Assembly: GCF_020639365.1 (NCBI RefSeq)
Contig: NZ_JAINUL010000001.1
Coordinates: 3,299,223-3,363,222 of the forward strand
Direction: 5' to 3'
DNA length: 64,000 nt
Source of the DNA: Streptomyces flavotricini
GTDB lineage: Bacteria > Actinomycetota > Actinomycetes > Streptomycetales > Streptomycetaceae
Below are positions 7,720-15,300 of the stretch, in pieces (position 1 is the stretch's first letter; every line of letters starts with the position of its first letter). The notes under the pieces are model-generated. The model had not been told where the DNA came from, did not search any database, and saw only the letters and a program-made list of their open reading frames with translations. The translations under genes were made by a program, and so were the position numbers.

Positions 7720-7734
7720 TCCCGCTCGCCTGAT
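7707..7734 (+). repeat. 14-bp tandem duplication over the GH3 stop codon
   Basis: CCCGCTCGCCTGAT occurs twice in tandem. The first copy contains the TGA (7717-7719) that ends the ligase gene, so the stop-codon context is duplicated, as after the ACP gene. Confidence 0.85.
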
Positions 7735-7792
7735 CCCGCCCCTGCCCCGCCCCGCGTCGGCCGTCCGGCACACCCCCGTACAAGGAGCCACC

Positions 7793-8647
7793 ATGCCCGT
7801 GCTCAACCCCGTCGAACGGACCGCCCTGCTCACCGCCGCGCTGCGGGCCGCCGAGACCCGCCGCGAGGACCGGCTGTACGAGGACCCGTACGCCGCCGGA
7901 CTGGTCGGCGAGGCGGGCCCGGAGCTGCTCGCCGAGATCCGGGCGGCGACCTTCCCGCCCGACCGGCCGCGCACCCTGCCCAGCACCCCGGACTACAACG
8001 CCATCCGCACCCGCTTCTTCGACGACCTGCTCCAGGAGGCGGCCCGGGATCCGGGCACCACCCAGCTCGTGCTGGCCCCGGCCGGCATGGACTCGCGCGC
8101 CTACCGGCTGCCGTGGCCCGGGCACATCCGCTACTTCGAGGTCGACCGCCCGGCGGTGCTCGACTTCAAGGCCGGGCGCCTGCGGGGGGCGCAGCCCCGG
8201 GTCGACCACCGTACGGTCGCCGTCGACCTCACGGCCGACGACTGGGAGGACCGCCTCATCGCCTCCGGCTACGACCCCGCCGTCCCTTCGGCGTGGCTGC
8301 TGGAGGGGCTCCTCTACTACGTACCCGAGGCCGACGCGCGCCGCATGCTGGAGCGGGTCTCCGCGATCTGCGCGCCCGGCAGCCGGATCGCCGCCGACAT
8401 CGTCAACCGGGCCGCCCTGACCCTGCCCCACATGCGCGGTCTGCTGGACGTGTTCGCGGGCTGGGGATGCCCGTGGGTGTTCGGCACCGACGAGCCGGAG
8501 GCCCTGTTCGAGCAGTACGGGTTCGACGTACGGGCCGTCCAGCCGGGCGAGCCCGGCGCCGACTTCGGGCGGTGGCCCGACCCGGTGCCGCCGCGCGCGG
8601 TGTCGGACGTACGGCGGGTGTTCTTCGTGCACGGCAGGCGTCGCTGA
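7793..8647 (+). CDS. SAM-dependent methyltransferase (LCM/TIGR00027 type)
   Basis: A 284-residue class I methyltransferase of the leucine-carboxyl-methyltransferase-like family common in actinobacterial pathways. Family marks are AALRAAETRREDRLYEDPYAAGLV near the N-terminus, the glycine-poor SAM site LVLAPAGMDSRAYRLPWP (about 86-103), the acidic FEVDRPAVLDFK that binds the ribose, and WLLEGLLYYVPE (about 168-179). These enzymes usually O-methylate carboxylates or hydroxyls. AAGGAG lies seven bases before ATG 7793. A 73-bp gap separates it from the GH3 gene. The FAD oxygenase starts two bases after its stop. Confidence 0.9.
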   Translation: MPVLNPVERTALLTAALRAAETRREDRLYEDPYAAGLVGEAGPELLAEIRAATFPPDRPRTLPSTPDYNAIRTRFFDDLLQEAARDPGTTQLVLAPAGMDSRAYRLPWPGHIRYFEVDRPAVLDFKAGRLRGAQPRVDHRTVAVDLTADDWEDRLIASGYDPAVPSAWLLEGLLYYVPEADARRMLERVSAICAPGSRIAADIVNRAALTLPHMRGLLDVFAGWGCPWVFGTDEPEALFEQYGFDVRAVQPGEPGADFGRWPDPVPPRAVSDVRRVFFVHGRRR

Positions 8648-8649
8648 CC

Positions 8650-10125
8650 ATGACGAGCACCGTGATCGCGGGCGGCGGCACCGCCGGCCTCGCCCTGGCC
8701 CTGGCGCTCGGCGCGCGCGGCCACCGGGTGCGGGTGCTGGAGCGCAGCGAACCCCCGCCGGACGGGCCGGTCGTCAAGAGCGCCGAGGTGTGGGAGCGGC
8801 CCTCGGTGCCCCAGGCCGGCCACGACCACATCCTGAACGCGCTCGGCGTGCGCATGCTGCGTTCCCACGCCCCGGCCGTGCTCGACGCGGCGCTGGCGGA
8901 GGGGGCCCGGCTCGCCGACCTCACCACCGCGGCGCCTCCGGGTCCCGCGGAGCCGGGGGACGAGGAGCTCGTCACGCTGCTCGTCCGCCGCTGTGTCCTG
9001 GACCTCGTACTGCACCGGGCCGTCCGGGCCCTGCCCCGCGTGACCGTCAGCCACCGCACCACGGTCGCGGGGGTGCTGACGGCCCCGTCCGGGCCGACGA
9101 CGCGGCGCGTGACCGGCGTCGTCACGGACCGTGGCGAGCGCGTCCCCGCCGACCTCGTGGTGGACGCCTCCGGCCGCCGGTCGGCGTCCCGGTCCTGGCT
9201 GGCCGCGGCGGGCTTCCCGGCGGCGGGCGATCTGACCGGCCCCAGCCGGCTGCACGCCTTCGGCCGCTTCTACCGGCTGCGCGACCCCGGCGGCCCGCCG
9301 CCGGGCCCGCTCAACCGCGCCAACGCGGCCGGCGGCATCTGGGACCACTACTCCGCCGTCCTGCACCCGGCGGACAACGACGTCTTCGCCATCACCTTCG
9401 GCGCGCTCCCCGGGGACCGCGCGATGGCGGCCCTGCGCACTCCCGCCGCCTTCACCGCCGCCTGCCGCCTCTCGCCGTACCTGGCCGCCTGGGTCGAGGA
9501 GGACGCGGCGCGGCCGCTCGGACCGGTCCGGGCCATCGCGATGCCGCCGAACATCCTGCGCGGCGCCGGGCCCGGCCGGCAGCGTCCGGTCGCCGGGCTG
9601 CTGCGGGTCGGGGACGCGGCCTGCGTCACCGATCCGATGTTCGGCCGCGGCCTGTCCCTCGCCCTCGCGCACGCCTTCCGGCTGGCCGACCTGATCGGGG
9701 AAGACCCGGTGGCGGACGAGTGGTTGGGCCTGGCGGCCGCCGACCTCGCCGACCGCGTCCTGCGCCCCTGGTACGAGCTGGGGGCGCACGACTCCCGGCT
9801 GCGCGCCGAACGGTGGCGGGCGGCGGCCGGAGCGCCCCCGGTCACCGAGCCGGACCCGCCCGCACCTCCCGTGCCGCCCGTGCCCGAGCCGGTCTGGAAC
9901 GCCGCGCTCGCGGCCGCGGCCGGCGACCGCCGCGTGTGGCGGGGCATCACCCGGATCGGGACGAGCCTCGCCGCCCCCGCCGAGGTCTTCGCCGACCCGG
10001 AGTTCCTGGCCCGCGTGCGGGCGGCGGCGCCGGGCACCCCGGCGCCCGCCGGCCCACGGCCACCGACGTACGCCGGACTCCGTCGGACCGTCACCGCCCA
10101 CGCCCCGGACCAGGAGGAAGGATGA
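8650..10125 (+). CDS. FAD-dependent monooxygenase/halogenase-like oxidoreductase
   Basis: A 491-residue flavoprotein of the p-hydroxybenzoate-hydroxylase fold. The Rossmann dinucleotide site is VIAGGGTAGLALALALGARG (5-24) ending with the ribose-binding Glu of LERSE. A DG-like middle motif reads DLVVDASGRRS (about 172-182), and the second FAD motif is VGDAACVTDPMFGRGLSLA (about 318-336). I see no WxWxIP motif, so hydroxylation or epoxidation is more likely than tryptophan-type halogenation. A Pro-rich linker at about 400-420 leads to a C-terminal domain. Its stop overlaps the next start (ATGA). Confidence 0.87.
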   Translation: MTSTVIAGGGTAGLALALALGARGHRVRVLERSEPPPDGPVVKSAEVWERPSVPQAGHDHILNALGVRMLRSHAPAVLDAALAEGARLADLTTAAPPGPAEPGDEELVTLLVRRCVLDLVLHRAVRALPRVTVSHRTTVAGVLTAPSGPTTRRVTGVVTDRGERVPADLVVDASGRRSASRSWLAAAGFPAAGDLTGPSRLHAFGRFYRLRDPGGPPPGPLNRANAAGGIWDHYSAVLHPADNDVFAITFGALPGDRAMAALRTPAAFTAACRLSPYLAAWVEEDAARPLGPVRAIAMPPNILRGAGPGRQRPVAGLLRVGDAACVTDPMFGRGLSLALAHAFRLADLIGEDPVADEWLGLAAADLADRVLRPWYELGAHDSRLRAERWRAAAGAPPVTEPDPPAPPVPPVPEPVWNAALAAAAGDRRVWRGITRIGTSLAAPAEVFADPEFLARVRAAAPGTPAPAGPRPPTYAGLRRTVTAHAPDQEEG

Positions 10126-11264
10126 ACGTGCCGCCCCGGAAGAACGTCCTGCTGGCTCCGGTCACCGTCACTCCCACCAAACCGCTGACCCCCAGCCACC
10201 TCAAGGGCCTGCTGTGGACCGACGTGATGTTCCGGGCCACCGCCCCGCTCGCCGCGGTGACGTACCGCTACAGCCACACCACCTACCACGTCACCGAACA
10301 GACCGTCGGTTTCTGGGAGTACCTCGACCGCACCCACGGGGAGACCGACTACACGCAGCTCTCCGAGGAGGAGATCGGGGAGCTGTACGTCCGCCACCGC
10401 GCCGAGGGGCGGCCTCAGAGCGCCGAGGTCCTGCGGCCCTACCGGGAGGCCGTCGAGCACGGCGGCTGGGTGCATCCGGCGAGCGAGCGGATGCTGCGGC
10501 TGTGGGCCGGTCACTACGAGCGGCTGGGGATGCACGACCCCGGCCTGCGCGAGCACCAGCCGCCGGGCCTCGGCCTGGAGGAGATGGTGGAACGGCTGGG
10601 CACCGTGGGCCTGGTCCTCGACCAGCGGCAGTGCGGGGGCCCCGTCTACCTGGACCTCACCCGGTACGGAATGCCGCTGCGCCGGATCGTCACCGCCGAC
10701 GGCCGTCCCAACTACCTGGCCTGCGCCCTGCGCGAGCTGCTGCCGCTGGTGCCCTGGTACGACGAGGTGGTGCTGCTGTACGACCGCGAGCTCGACGCGG
10801 ACTACCGGCTGCTGCACCGCGTGCTGACCAGCCTGGGGCCGCCGGTGCGCCGGGTGCCCATCGGCCGGGTGCCCATCGAGGGCAAGATCACCTCGGCCCG
10901 GCACGGCGGCTGGCGCGACCACACGGCGGGCGCGCTGCTGCGGGCCTCCGACGCGACGGACGCCGCCGCCGGTGCCGACGGCGACGACGCGCTGCGGCTC
11001 GGCATGCGCCTGTACTTCATCGCGACCCTCGGACCCGGGCAGCAGCAGTCCTTCCGCCACGACCTGCTGCGGCACTGCCTGACCGTGGCGGCCCGGCTCC
11101 TGAGGCGCTCGCGGTCCGCCGCCGGTGCGGGCGATCTGGCCGGCGCGCTGGAACCGCACCGGCGGGGCCACGCGTACGTCGACCCCTACCGGCTGGCCTG
11201 CTCGCTCCTCGGCAAGGGCCGCCCCGCCCCCGATCCCTCACTGCTCTCGGCGGTGTTCCTGTGA
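10122..11264 (+). CDS. Unrecognised 380-residue pathway enzyme
   Basis: I cannot name the family. It has no signal peptide or membrane segment and is rich in aromatic residues. Conserved-looking blocks are FWEYLDRTHGETDYTQL (about 61-77), GRPNYLACALRELLPLVPWYDEVVLLYDRELDADYRLLH (about 194-232), GRVPIEGKITSARHGGWRDHT (about 248-268) and RRGHAYVDPYRLACSLL near the C-terminus. The middle arrangement loosely recalls class I nucleotidyl-transferase/tRNA-ligase folds, with a Lys-Ile-Thr-Ser loop where KMSKS would sit. I treat that as speculation. It is coupled by ATGA to the FAD oxygenase and by GTGA to the next gene, so it belongs to the pathway. Confidence 0.75.
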   Translation: MNVPPRKNVLLAPVTVTPTKPLTPSHLKGLLWTDVMFRATAPLAAVTYRYSHTTYHVTEQTVGFWEYLDRTHGETDYTQLSEEEIGELYVRHRAEGRPQSAEVLRPYREAVEHGGWVHPASERMLRLWAGHYERLGMHDPGLREHQPPGLGLEEMVERLGTVGLVLDQRQCGGPVYLDLTRYGMPLRRIVTADGRPNYLACALRELLPLVPWYDEVVLLYDRELDADYRLLHRVLTSLGPPVRRVPIGRVPIEGKITSARHGGWRDHTAGALLRASDATDAAAGADGDDALRLGMRLYFIATLGPGQQQSFRHDLLRHCLTVAARLLRRSRSAAGAGDLAGALEPHRRGHAYVDPYRLACSLLGKGRPAPDPSLLSAVFL

Positions 11265-12004
11265 CCCCCTTCCCGCTGTCCTCCGCGGCCCTGCTCAAGT
11301 CGGCCGCGGACCGTGTCCGCTCCGCCCGGCCCGAGCTGGCCGACGGGCTCGACCTGTCCAGTGCGCAGGCCCTGCGCACCGTCCGGGCCGGGCTCCACGG
11401 GCCCCGTACCGCCCCGGCCGACGAGGCGCTGGCCGTGGTCGTCATCCGCCGGCTCGACCTGCCCCGGTGGGTGTGCGAGACCTGCGCCTTCGCCCTCGCG
11501 CTGGCTCCCGGGGAACGGGAGGCGTGGCGGCGCTCGTTCACCCGTACCGTCTATCTGGCCGGCAGCCCGGCCAACCTCCGCGAGCGGTTCGCCTTCGCCC
11601 ACGTCGCCGGGGACGACTCGGTGGCCTGGGCCGGGCCCGCGCCCGGCGCGGAGACGGCCGCGCTGCGCCGGCTGCTCAAGGCCTTCGAGGCCGCGCACGA
11701 GCTGACCGCGCAGCGGTCGGCCACCGTGACCGTGCCCGGCCGTCCGGGCACCCGTCCCCCGGCCCACCGCGAGCTGTACATCGCCACCGCCAGGGTGTCG
11801 GTCACCGGGGCGCTCGTGCACCTCAACCACCTGCTCGCCGAGGCCGTCCTGGACGGTCTGATCGGTCCCGGGGACCGCCTGACGCTGCGGTTCGTACCGC
11901 GCCTGACGGGCCTGGGCGCGCAGCTCGCCCTGTTGCGCGTCGACACCGATGTCCACCGCCCGGACGAACTCCAGGCCTACGCCGCACTGACCACGGAGGT
12001 CTGA
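11261..12004 (+). CDS. Unrecognised 247-residue partner protein
   Basis: Family unknown. It starts with GTG inside the stop of the previous gene (GTGA), so the two are probably made together in fixed ratio and may form a complex. Visible features are a Cys pair in WVCETCAFALAL (about 67-78), no transmembrane segment, and a C-terminal half with alternating strands (ELYIATARVSVTGALVHLNHLL, RLTLRFVPRLTGLG, LALLRVDTDVH). Co-occurrence with the 380-residue protein in other genomes would test the pairing. Confidence 0.72.
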   Translation: MTPFPLSSAALLKSAADRVRSARPELADGLDLSSAQALRTVRAGLHGPRTAPADEALAVVVIRRLDLPRWVCETCAFALALAPGEREAWRRSFTRTVYLAGSPANLRERFAFAHVAGDDSVAWAGPAPGAETAALRRLLKAFEAAHELTAQRSATVTVPGRPGTRPPAHRELYIATARVSVTGALVHLNHLLAEAVLDGLIGPGDRLTLRFVPRLTGLGAQLALLRVDTDVHRPDELQAYAALTTEV

Positions 12005-12005
12005 A

Positions 12006-12662
12006 ATGCCCACCCCCACCCCCACCCCCGCCCCCGCCCCCACGGCCACCGCGCCGCGCACCGTCCGCCTGGGCGTCCACGGCTCGACGCACCTGGCCTC
12101 CCGCCTGGTCGCGGCCGCCGGCCATGCGCCGGAATCGGTGGAGTACGTCCCGTACGAGGTGACCGAGCCGTTCGGCCCGCTGCGGGCCGGTGACGCGGAC
12201 ATCATGATCGTCAAGTACGACCCGCTGGAGCCGGACCTCGCCGTGAGCGGGCCGGTCGGCTTCGACGGGCGGGCCGTCCTCGTCGGGGCCCACCACCCGC
12301 TGGCCGGGCGGGCCTCGGTCTCGGTCGAGGAGGTCGCGGAGTACGGGGGTTTCCGGTGCCCCGGGGACTTTCCGGCGCACGTCTGGGACCTGGTGGTGCC
12401 GCCGCGGACCCCGTCGGGCCGGCCGATCCGCCGCGTCCACGCCATGACGACGCTGAGCGCGATGACGGAGCTGCTCAGGAGCACGTACGCGATCCACCTT
12501 TCCTTCCAGTCCCTGGACGCGGTGCTCCCGCCGGACGTGAAGGTGGTTCCGGTGCACGATCTGCCGCCTTCACCGGTGGCGTTCGCCTGGCTGCGGGGCG
12601 CCGCACCGCCCGCGCACGTGCGGCGGTTCGTCGCCGACGCACGCCGGGCGGCGCTGCGATGA
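12006..12662 (+). CDS. Stand-alone LysR-type effector-binding domain
   Basis: A 218-residue protein that reads as the periplasmic-binding-like effector domain of LysR regulators without any helix-turn-helix. TVRLGVHGSTHLASRLVAA (about 19-37) opens the fold, GDADIMIVKYDPLEPDL and RAVLVGAHHPLAGRASVSVEEVAEY match the usual LysR order, and VVPVHDLPPSPVAFAWLRG is the closing strand. The N-terminus is a low-complexity Pro-Thr/Pro-Ala tail. Without a DNA-binding domain it could be a small-molecule sensor, a partner for the XRE regulator, or an enzyme-like binding protein. It starts one base after the previous stop and overlaps the hydrolase by ATGA. Confidence 0.82.
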   Translation: MPTPTPTPAPAPTATAPRTVRLGVHGSTHLASRLVAAAGHAPESVEYVPYEVTEPFGPLRAGDADIMIVKYDPLEPDLAVSGPVGFDGRAVLVGAHHPLAGRASVSVEEVAEYGGFRCPGDFPAHVWDLVVPPRTPSGRPIRRVHAMTTLSAMTELLRSTYAIHLSFQSLDAVLPPDVKVVPVHDLPPSPVAFAWLRGAAPPAHVRRFVADARRAALR

Positions 12663-13462
12663 GCCTCCCCCTGGTCCTCCTCCACGCCCTGCCCCTCGAC
12701 TCCTCCCTGTGGGACGGGACGGCCCGGGCCCTGCGCGCCGGGGGCCGCCGGGTCCTCACCCCCGACCAGTGCGGTTTCGGCTCCGCGCCGCTGCCGCACG
12801 GCTCGCCGCCCTCGCTCGATCCGGTGGCCGACGGCCTGGCCCGGGAGCTCGACCGGCAGGGCATCGGCGAAGTCGCCCTCGCCGGCTGCTCCATGGGCGG
12901 CTACGTGGCGATGGCGTTCCTGCGCCGCCATCCGCACCGCGTCCGCGCGCTGGCCCTGCTGGCGGCCAGGAGTACGGCCGACTCCGACGAGGCGGCCGGC
13001 CGGCGCCTGCGCTTCGCCGACGCGATCCTCGACGACTCGGCGCGCGCCGGGCTCGTCGCCGCGACCACCCCGTCCCTGCTGGGCGCCACCACGCGGGCCC
13101 GGCGCCCGCACCTGACGGCGCGGGTGACCGATCTGGCGCTGGCGGCGCGGCCGCGCTCCGTCGCCTGGGCGCAGCGGGCCGTCGCGGCCCGTCCGGACTC
13201 CACGGCCACCCTGCGGACGGCGGACGTCCCCGCGGTGGTCGTGATCGGTGCCGAGGACGAGCTCGTCTCCCTGGACGAGGCCTGCCGGACGGCCCAGGCG
13301 CTGCCGCGCGGCCGGCTCGTCGTCCTTCCCGGGGTCGGCCACCTCGCTCCCCTGGAGGCACCGGAGGCGACGGCGGAGATCCTCTCGGGCCTGCTCGCCC
13401 CTGCGGAAACCACCGGTGCGCAGGCCCTCGTACGGGCGGAAGCGGAGGCAGCGGCGTGCTGA
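12659..13462 (+). CDS. Alpha/beta hydrolase
   Basis: A 267-residue alpha/beta-hydrolase with nucleophile Ser78 in AGCSMGGYVAM, an acid in VIGAEDELVSL (about 198-208) and the catalytic His in LPGVGHLAPLEAPEA (about 222-236). The oxyanion strand LVLLHALPLDSSLW (5-18) is typical of the 3-oxoadipate-enol-lactonase and chloroperoxidase-like subgroup. It may open or close a lactone or release product from the ACP. The gene starts inside the stop of the LysR-domain gene and ends inside the next methyltransferase gene. Confidence 0.88.
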   Translation: MSLPLVLLHALPLDSSLWDGTARALRAGGRRVLTPDQCGFGSAPLPHGSPPSLDPVADGLARELDRQGIGEVALAGCSMGGYVAMAFLRRHPHRVRALALLAARSTADSDEAAGRRLRFADAILDDSARAGLVAATTPSLLGATTRARRPHLTARVTDLALAARPRSVAWAQRAVAARPDSTATLRTADVPAVVVIGAEDELVSLDEACRTAQALPRGRLVVLPGVGHLAPLEAPEATAEILSGLLAPAETTGAQALVRAEAEAAAC

Positions 13463-14334
13463 CGGCGGATCACGCGGCATGGGGTTACGCGACGTCCACC
13501 GGGCTTCCGTTCACCCACGAGGAGATCGTGGACCCGCACTTCGAGGCCTGCGCCGCGCACTACCGGGACGCGCTGGACGGGGTCGGCATCCGGCCCGGGT
13601 GGCACGTGCTGGACGCGGGCTGCGGCAGCGGTGCGTTCCTGCCCCGGATCTGCGAGCTCGTCGGTGCGCGGGGCCGCGTCTCGGCCCTCGACCTGGCTCC
13701 GGAGAACGTCGAGCGCGCCGCCGGGCGGCTGCGGGACCACCCGGCCACCGCACCGCTGGTGGCACGGCAGGGCAGCGTCCTCGACCTGCCGTACGCGGAC
13801 GGCATGTTCGACGCCGTCTGGTGCTCGAACACCACGCAGTACCTGGACGACGCGGAGCTGGTGCGCGCGCTGGCGGAGCTGCGCCGGGTCACCAGGCCCG
13901 GCGGGCTCGTCGCGGTCAAGGACGTGGACGGCTCGCTGAGCACGGTCCGCCCGGCGGACCCGTTCCTGATCACCGACTTCCTCCGGGCGTCCGCCACCTC
14001 CCCCGGCTACGCCCGCCAGCTGCTCCGGGGCCGTGACCTGTACCGCCGGCTGCGCGCGGCGGGCCTGACGGACGTGACGCAGCGCACGATCCTCATGGAA
14101 CACCACGCTCCGCTGGCCCCGGCCGCCCTCCGGTTCTACGCGAACGCGTGCGCGCGCTTCGCCCGGCAGGCGGCGGACGAGGGCATCGCGGGGAACTGGG
14201 CTCCCTTCCTCGACCCCGAGGATCCGGCCGGCCCGCTGCGCGACCCCGACGGATACGTCAGCGAGGGGAACGTCATCGCGATCGGCAGGGTGCCGTTCGC
14301 ATCGATGGACACGGATGGAGACGACACACCATGA
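13456..14334 (+). CDS. Class I SAM-dependent methyltransferase
   Basis: A 292-residue methyltransferase with motif I VLDAGCGSGAFLPRI (about 46-60), the acidic SALDLAPENVERAA, motif II DLPYADGMFDAVWCSNTTQYL (about 108-128) and motif III RPGGLVAVKDVDG. It is of the UbiE/type 11 kind, usually acting on C or O of small molecules. GTG at 13456 overlaps the hydrolase by seven bases and homology begins soon after it. The next gene overlaps by ATGA. It is the second methyltransferase of the cluster, so the final product probably carries two methyl groups. Confidence 0.88.
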   Translation: MLTADHAAWGYATSTGLPFTHEEIVDPHFEACAAHYRDALDGVGIRPGWHVLDAGCGSGAFLPRICELVGARGRVSALDLAPENVERAAGRLRDHPATAPLVARQGSVLDLPYADGMFDAVWCSNTTQYLDDAELVRALAELRRVTRPGGLVAVKDVDGSLSTVRPADPFLITDFLRASATSPGYARQLLRGRDLYRRLRAAGLTDVTQRTILMEHHAPLAPAALRFYANACARFARQAADEGIAGNWAPFLDPEDPAGPLRDPDGYVSEGNVIAIGRVPFASMDTDGDDTP

Positions 14335-15248
14335 ACGACGCACGCGGCACCGCCGAGATGACCCGTCGCGCCACGCTCACCGGGGGTGCCCTCGTCGGCA
14401 TCGGCATCGCCGAGGGCCTGCTGAACCCGACGCCCGTCGCGGCCGCGGCCGCGGCCGCCTCCGGCGACGGCTCCCGCTACGAGCGCGGGCTGGCCGTCCT
14501 GCACGCGACCTCGGGCGAGCGCGGGGCGGGCGTGATCGAGTCGCTGCGGGACATCGCCCCGGACCTCGGGCGCTACGTCGTCGAGTTCGCGTACGGGGAC
14601 GTCTACGCCCGGCCGGGGCTCGACCTGCGCGAGCGGGAGCTGTCGACGGTCGCCGCGCTCGCCGCCCAGGGGGACACCGCCCCGCAGCTGGACTTCCACA
14701 TCGACGCGGCGCTGCACGTCGGCGTGCGGCCGCAGGAGGTCGTCGAGGCCCTGATCCACATCGTCCCGTTCATGGGGTTCCCCCGGGCGCTCAACGCGAT
14801 GGGCGTCGCCAGGAAGGTCTTCGCCGACCGGGGCGTCACCTTCGAGCCCCGGGTCATGCACGACACCCGCGACCGCTACGAGCGCGGGACCGAGAAGCTG
14901 GTGGAGATCGACGGGCGCCACGGCCTGGAGGTCGTGGAGTCGCTGCGTGACATCGCCCCGGACCTCGGCCGGTTCATCGTCGAGTTCACCTTCGGCGACG
15001 TCTACCACCGCCCGTGGCTCTCGCCTCGGCGGCGCCAGCTCGTCACCGTCGCCGCCCTGACGGCCTTCGGCGACACCGCCCCCCAGCTGCGCGTGCACAT
15101 CGGCGCGGCCCTGAACGTCGGGCTGAGTCCGGCGCAGATCGTGGAGGCGCTGATCCACGTGGTGCCGTACGCCGGGTTCCCGCGGGTGCTGAACGCCATC
15201 GGGGTGGCCCGGGAGGTGTTCGAGAAGCGGGACGCGGCGGTGCGCTGA
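14331..15248 (+). CDS. Doubled carboxymuconolactone-decarboxylase protein with Tat-like leader
   Basis: A 305-residue protein with two CMD domains in tandem (about 47-160 and 180-300). Each contains ESLRDIAPDLGR, then a GDVY block, then a helix with GDTAPQL and VEALIHIVPF/VVPYAGFPR. The halves are clearly homologous, so this is an intragenic duplication. No CxxC is seen, so it is not an AhpD-type peroxidase. The N-terminus TRRATLTGGALVGIGIA (about 11-27) has a twin-arginine followed by a hydrophobic stretch and Ala-rich end, which would mean export. An exported decarboxylase or cyclase is odd for a cytoplasmic pathway; it may instead be a non-cleaved anchor. Confidence 0.87.
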   Translation: MNDARGTAEMTRRATLTGGALVGIGIAEGLLNPTPVAAAAAAASGDGSRYERGLAVLHATSGERGAGVIESLRDIAPDLGRYVVEFAYGDVYARPGLDLRERELSTVAALAAQGDTAPQLDFHIDAALHVGVRPQEVVEALIHIVPFMGFPRALNAMGVARKVFADRGVTFEPRVMHDTRDRYERGTEKLVEIDGRHGLEVVESLRDIAPDLGRFIVEFTFGDVYHRPWLSPRRRQLVTVAALTAFGDTAPQLRVHIGAALNVGLSPAQIVEALIHVVPYAGFPRVLNAIGVAREVFEKRDAAVR

Positions 15249-15300
15249 GGCGACGGGAACCCGCGACGACCGGACGGCACGACGGCAGGAGGGCTCATCC

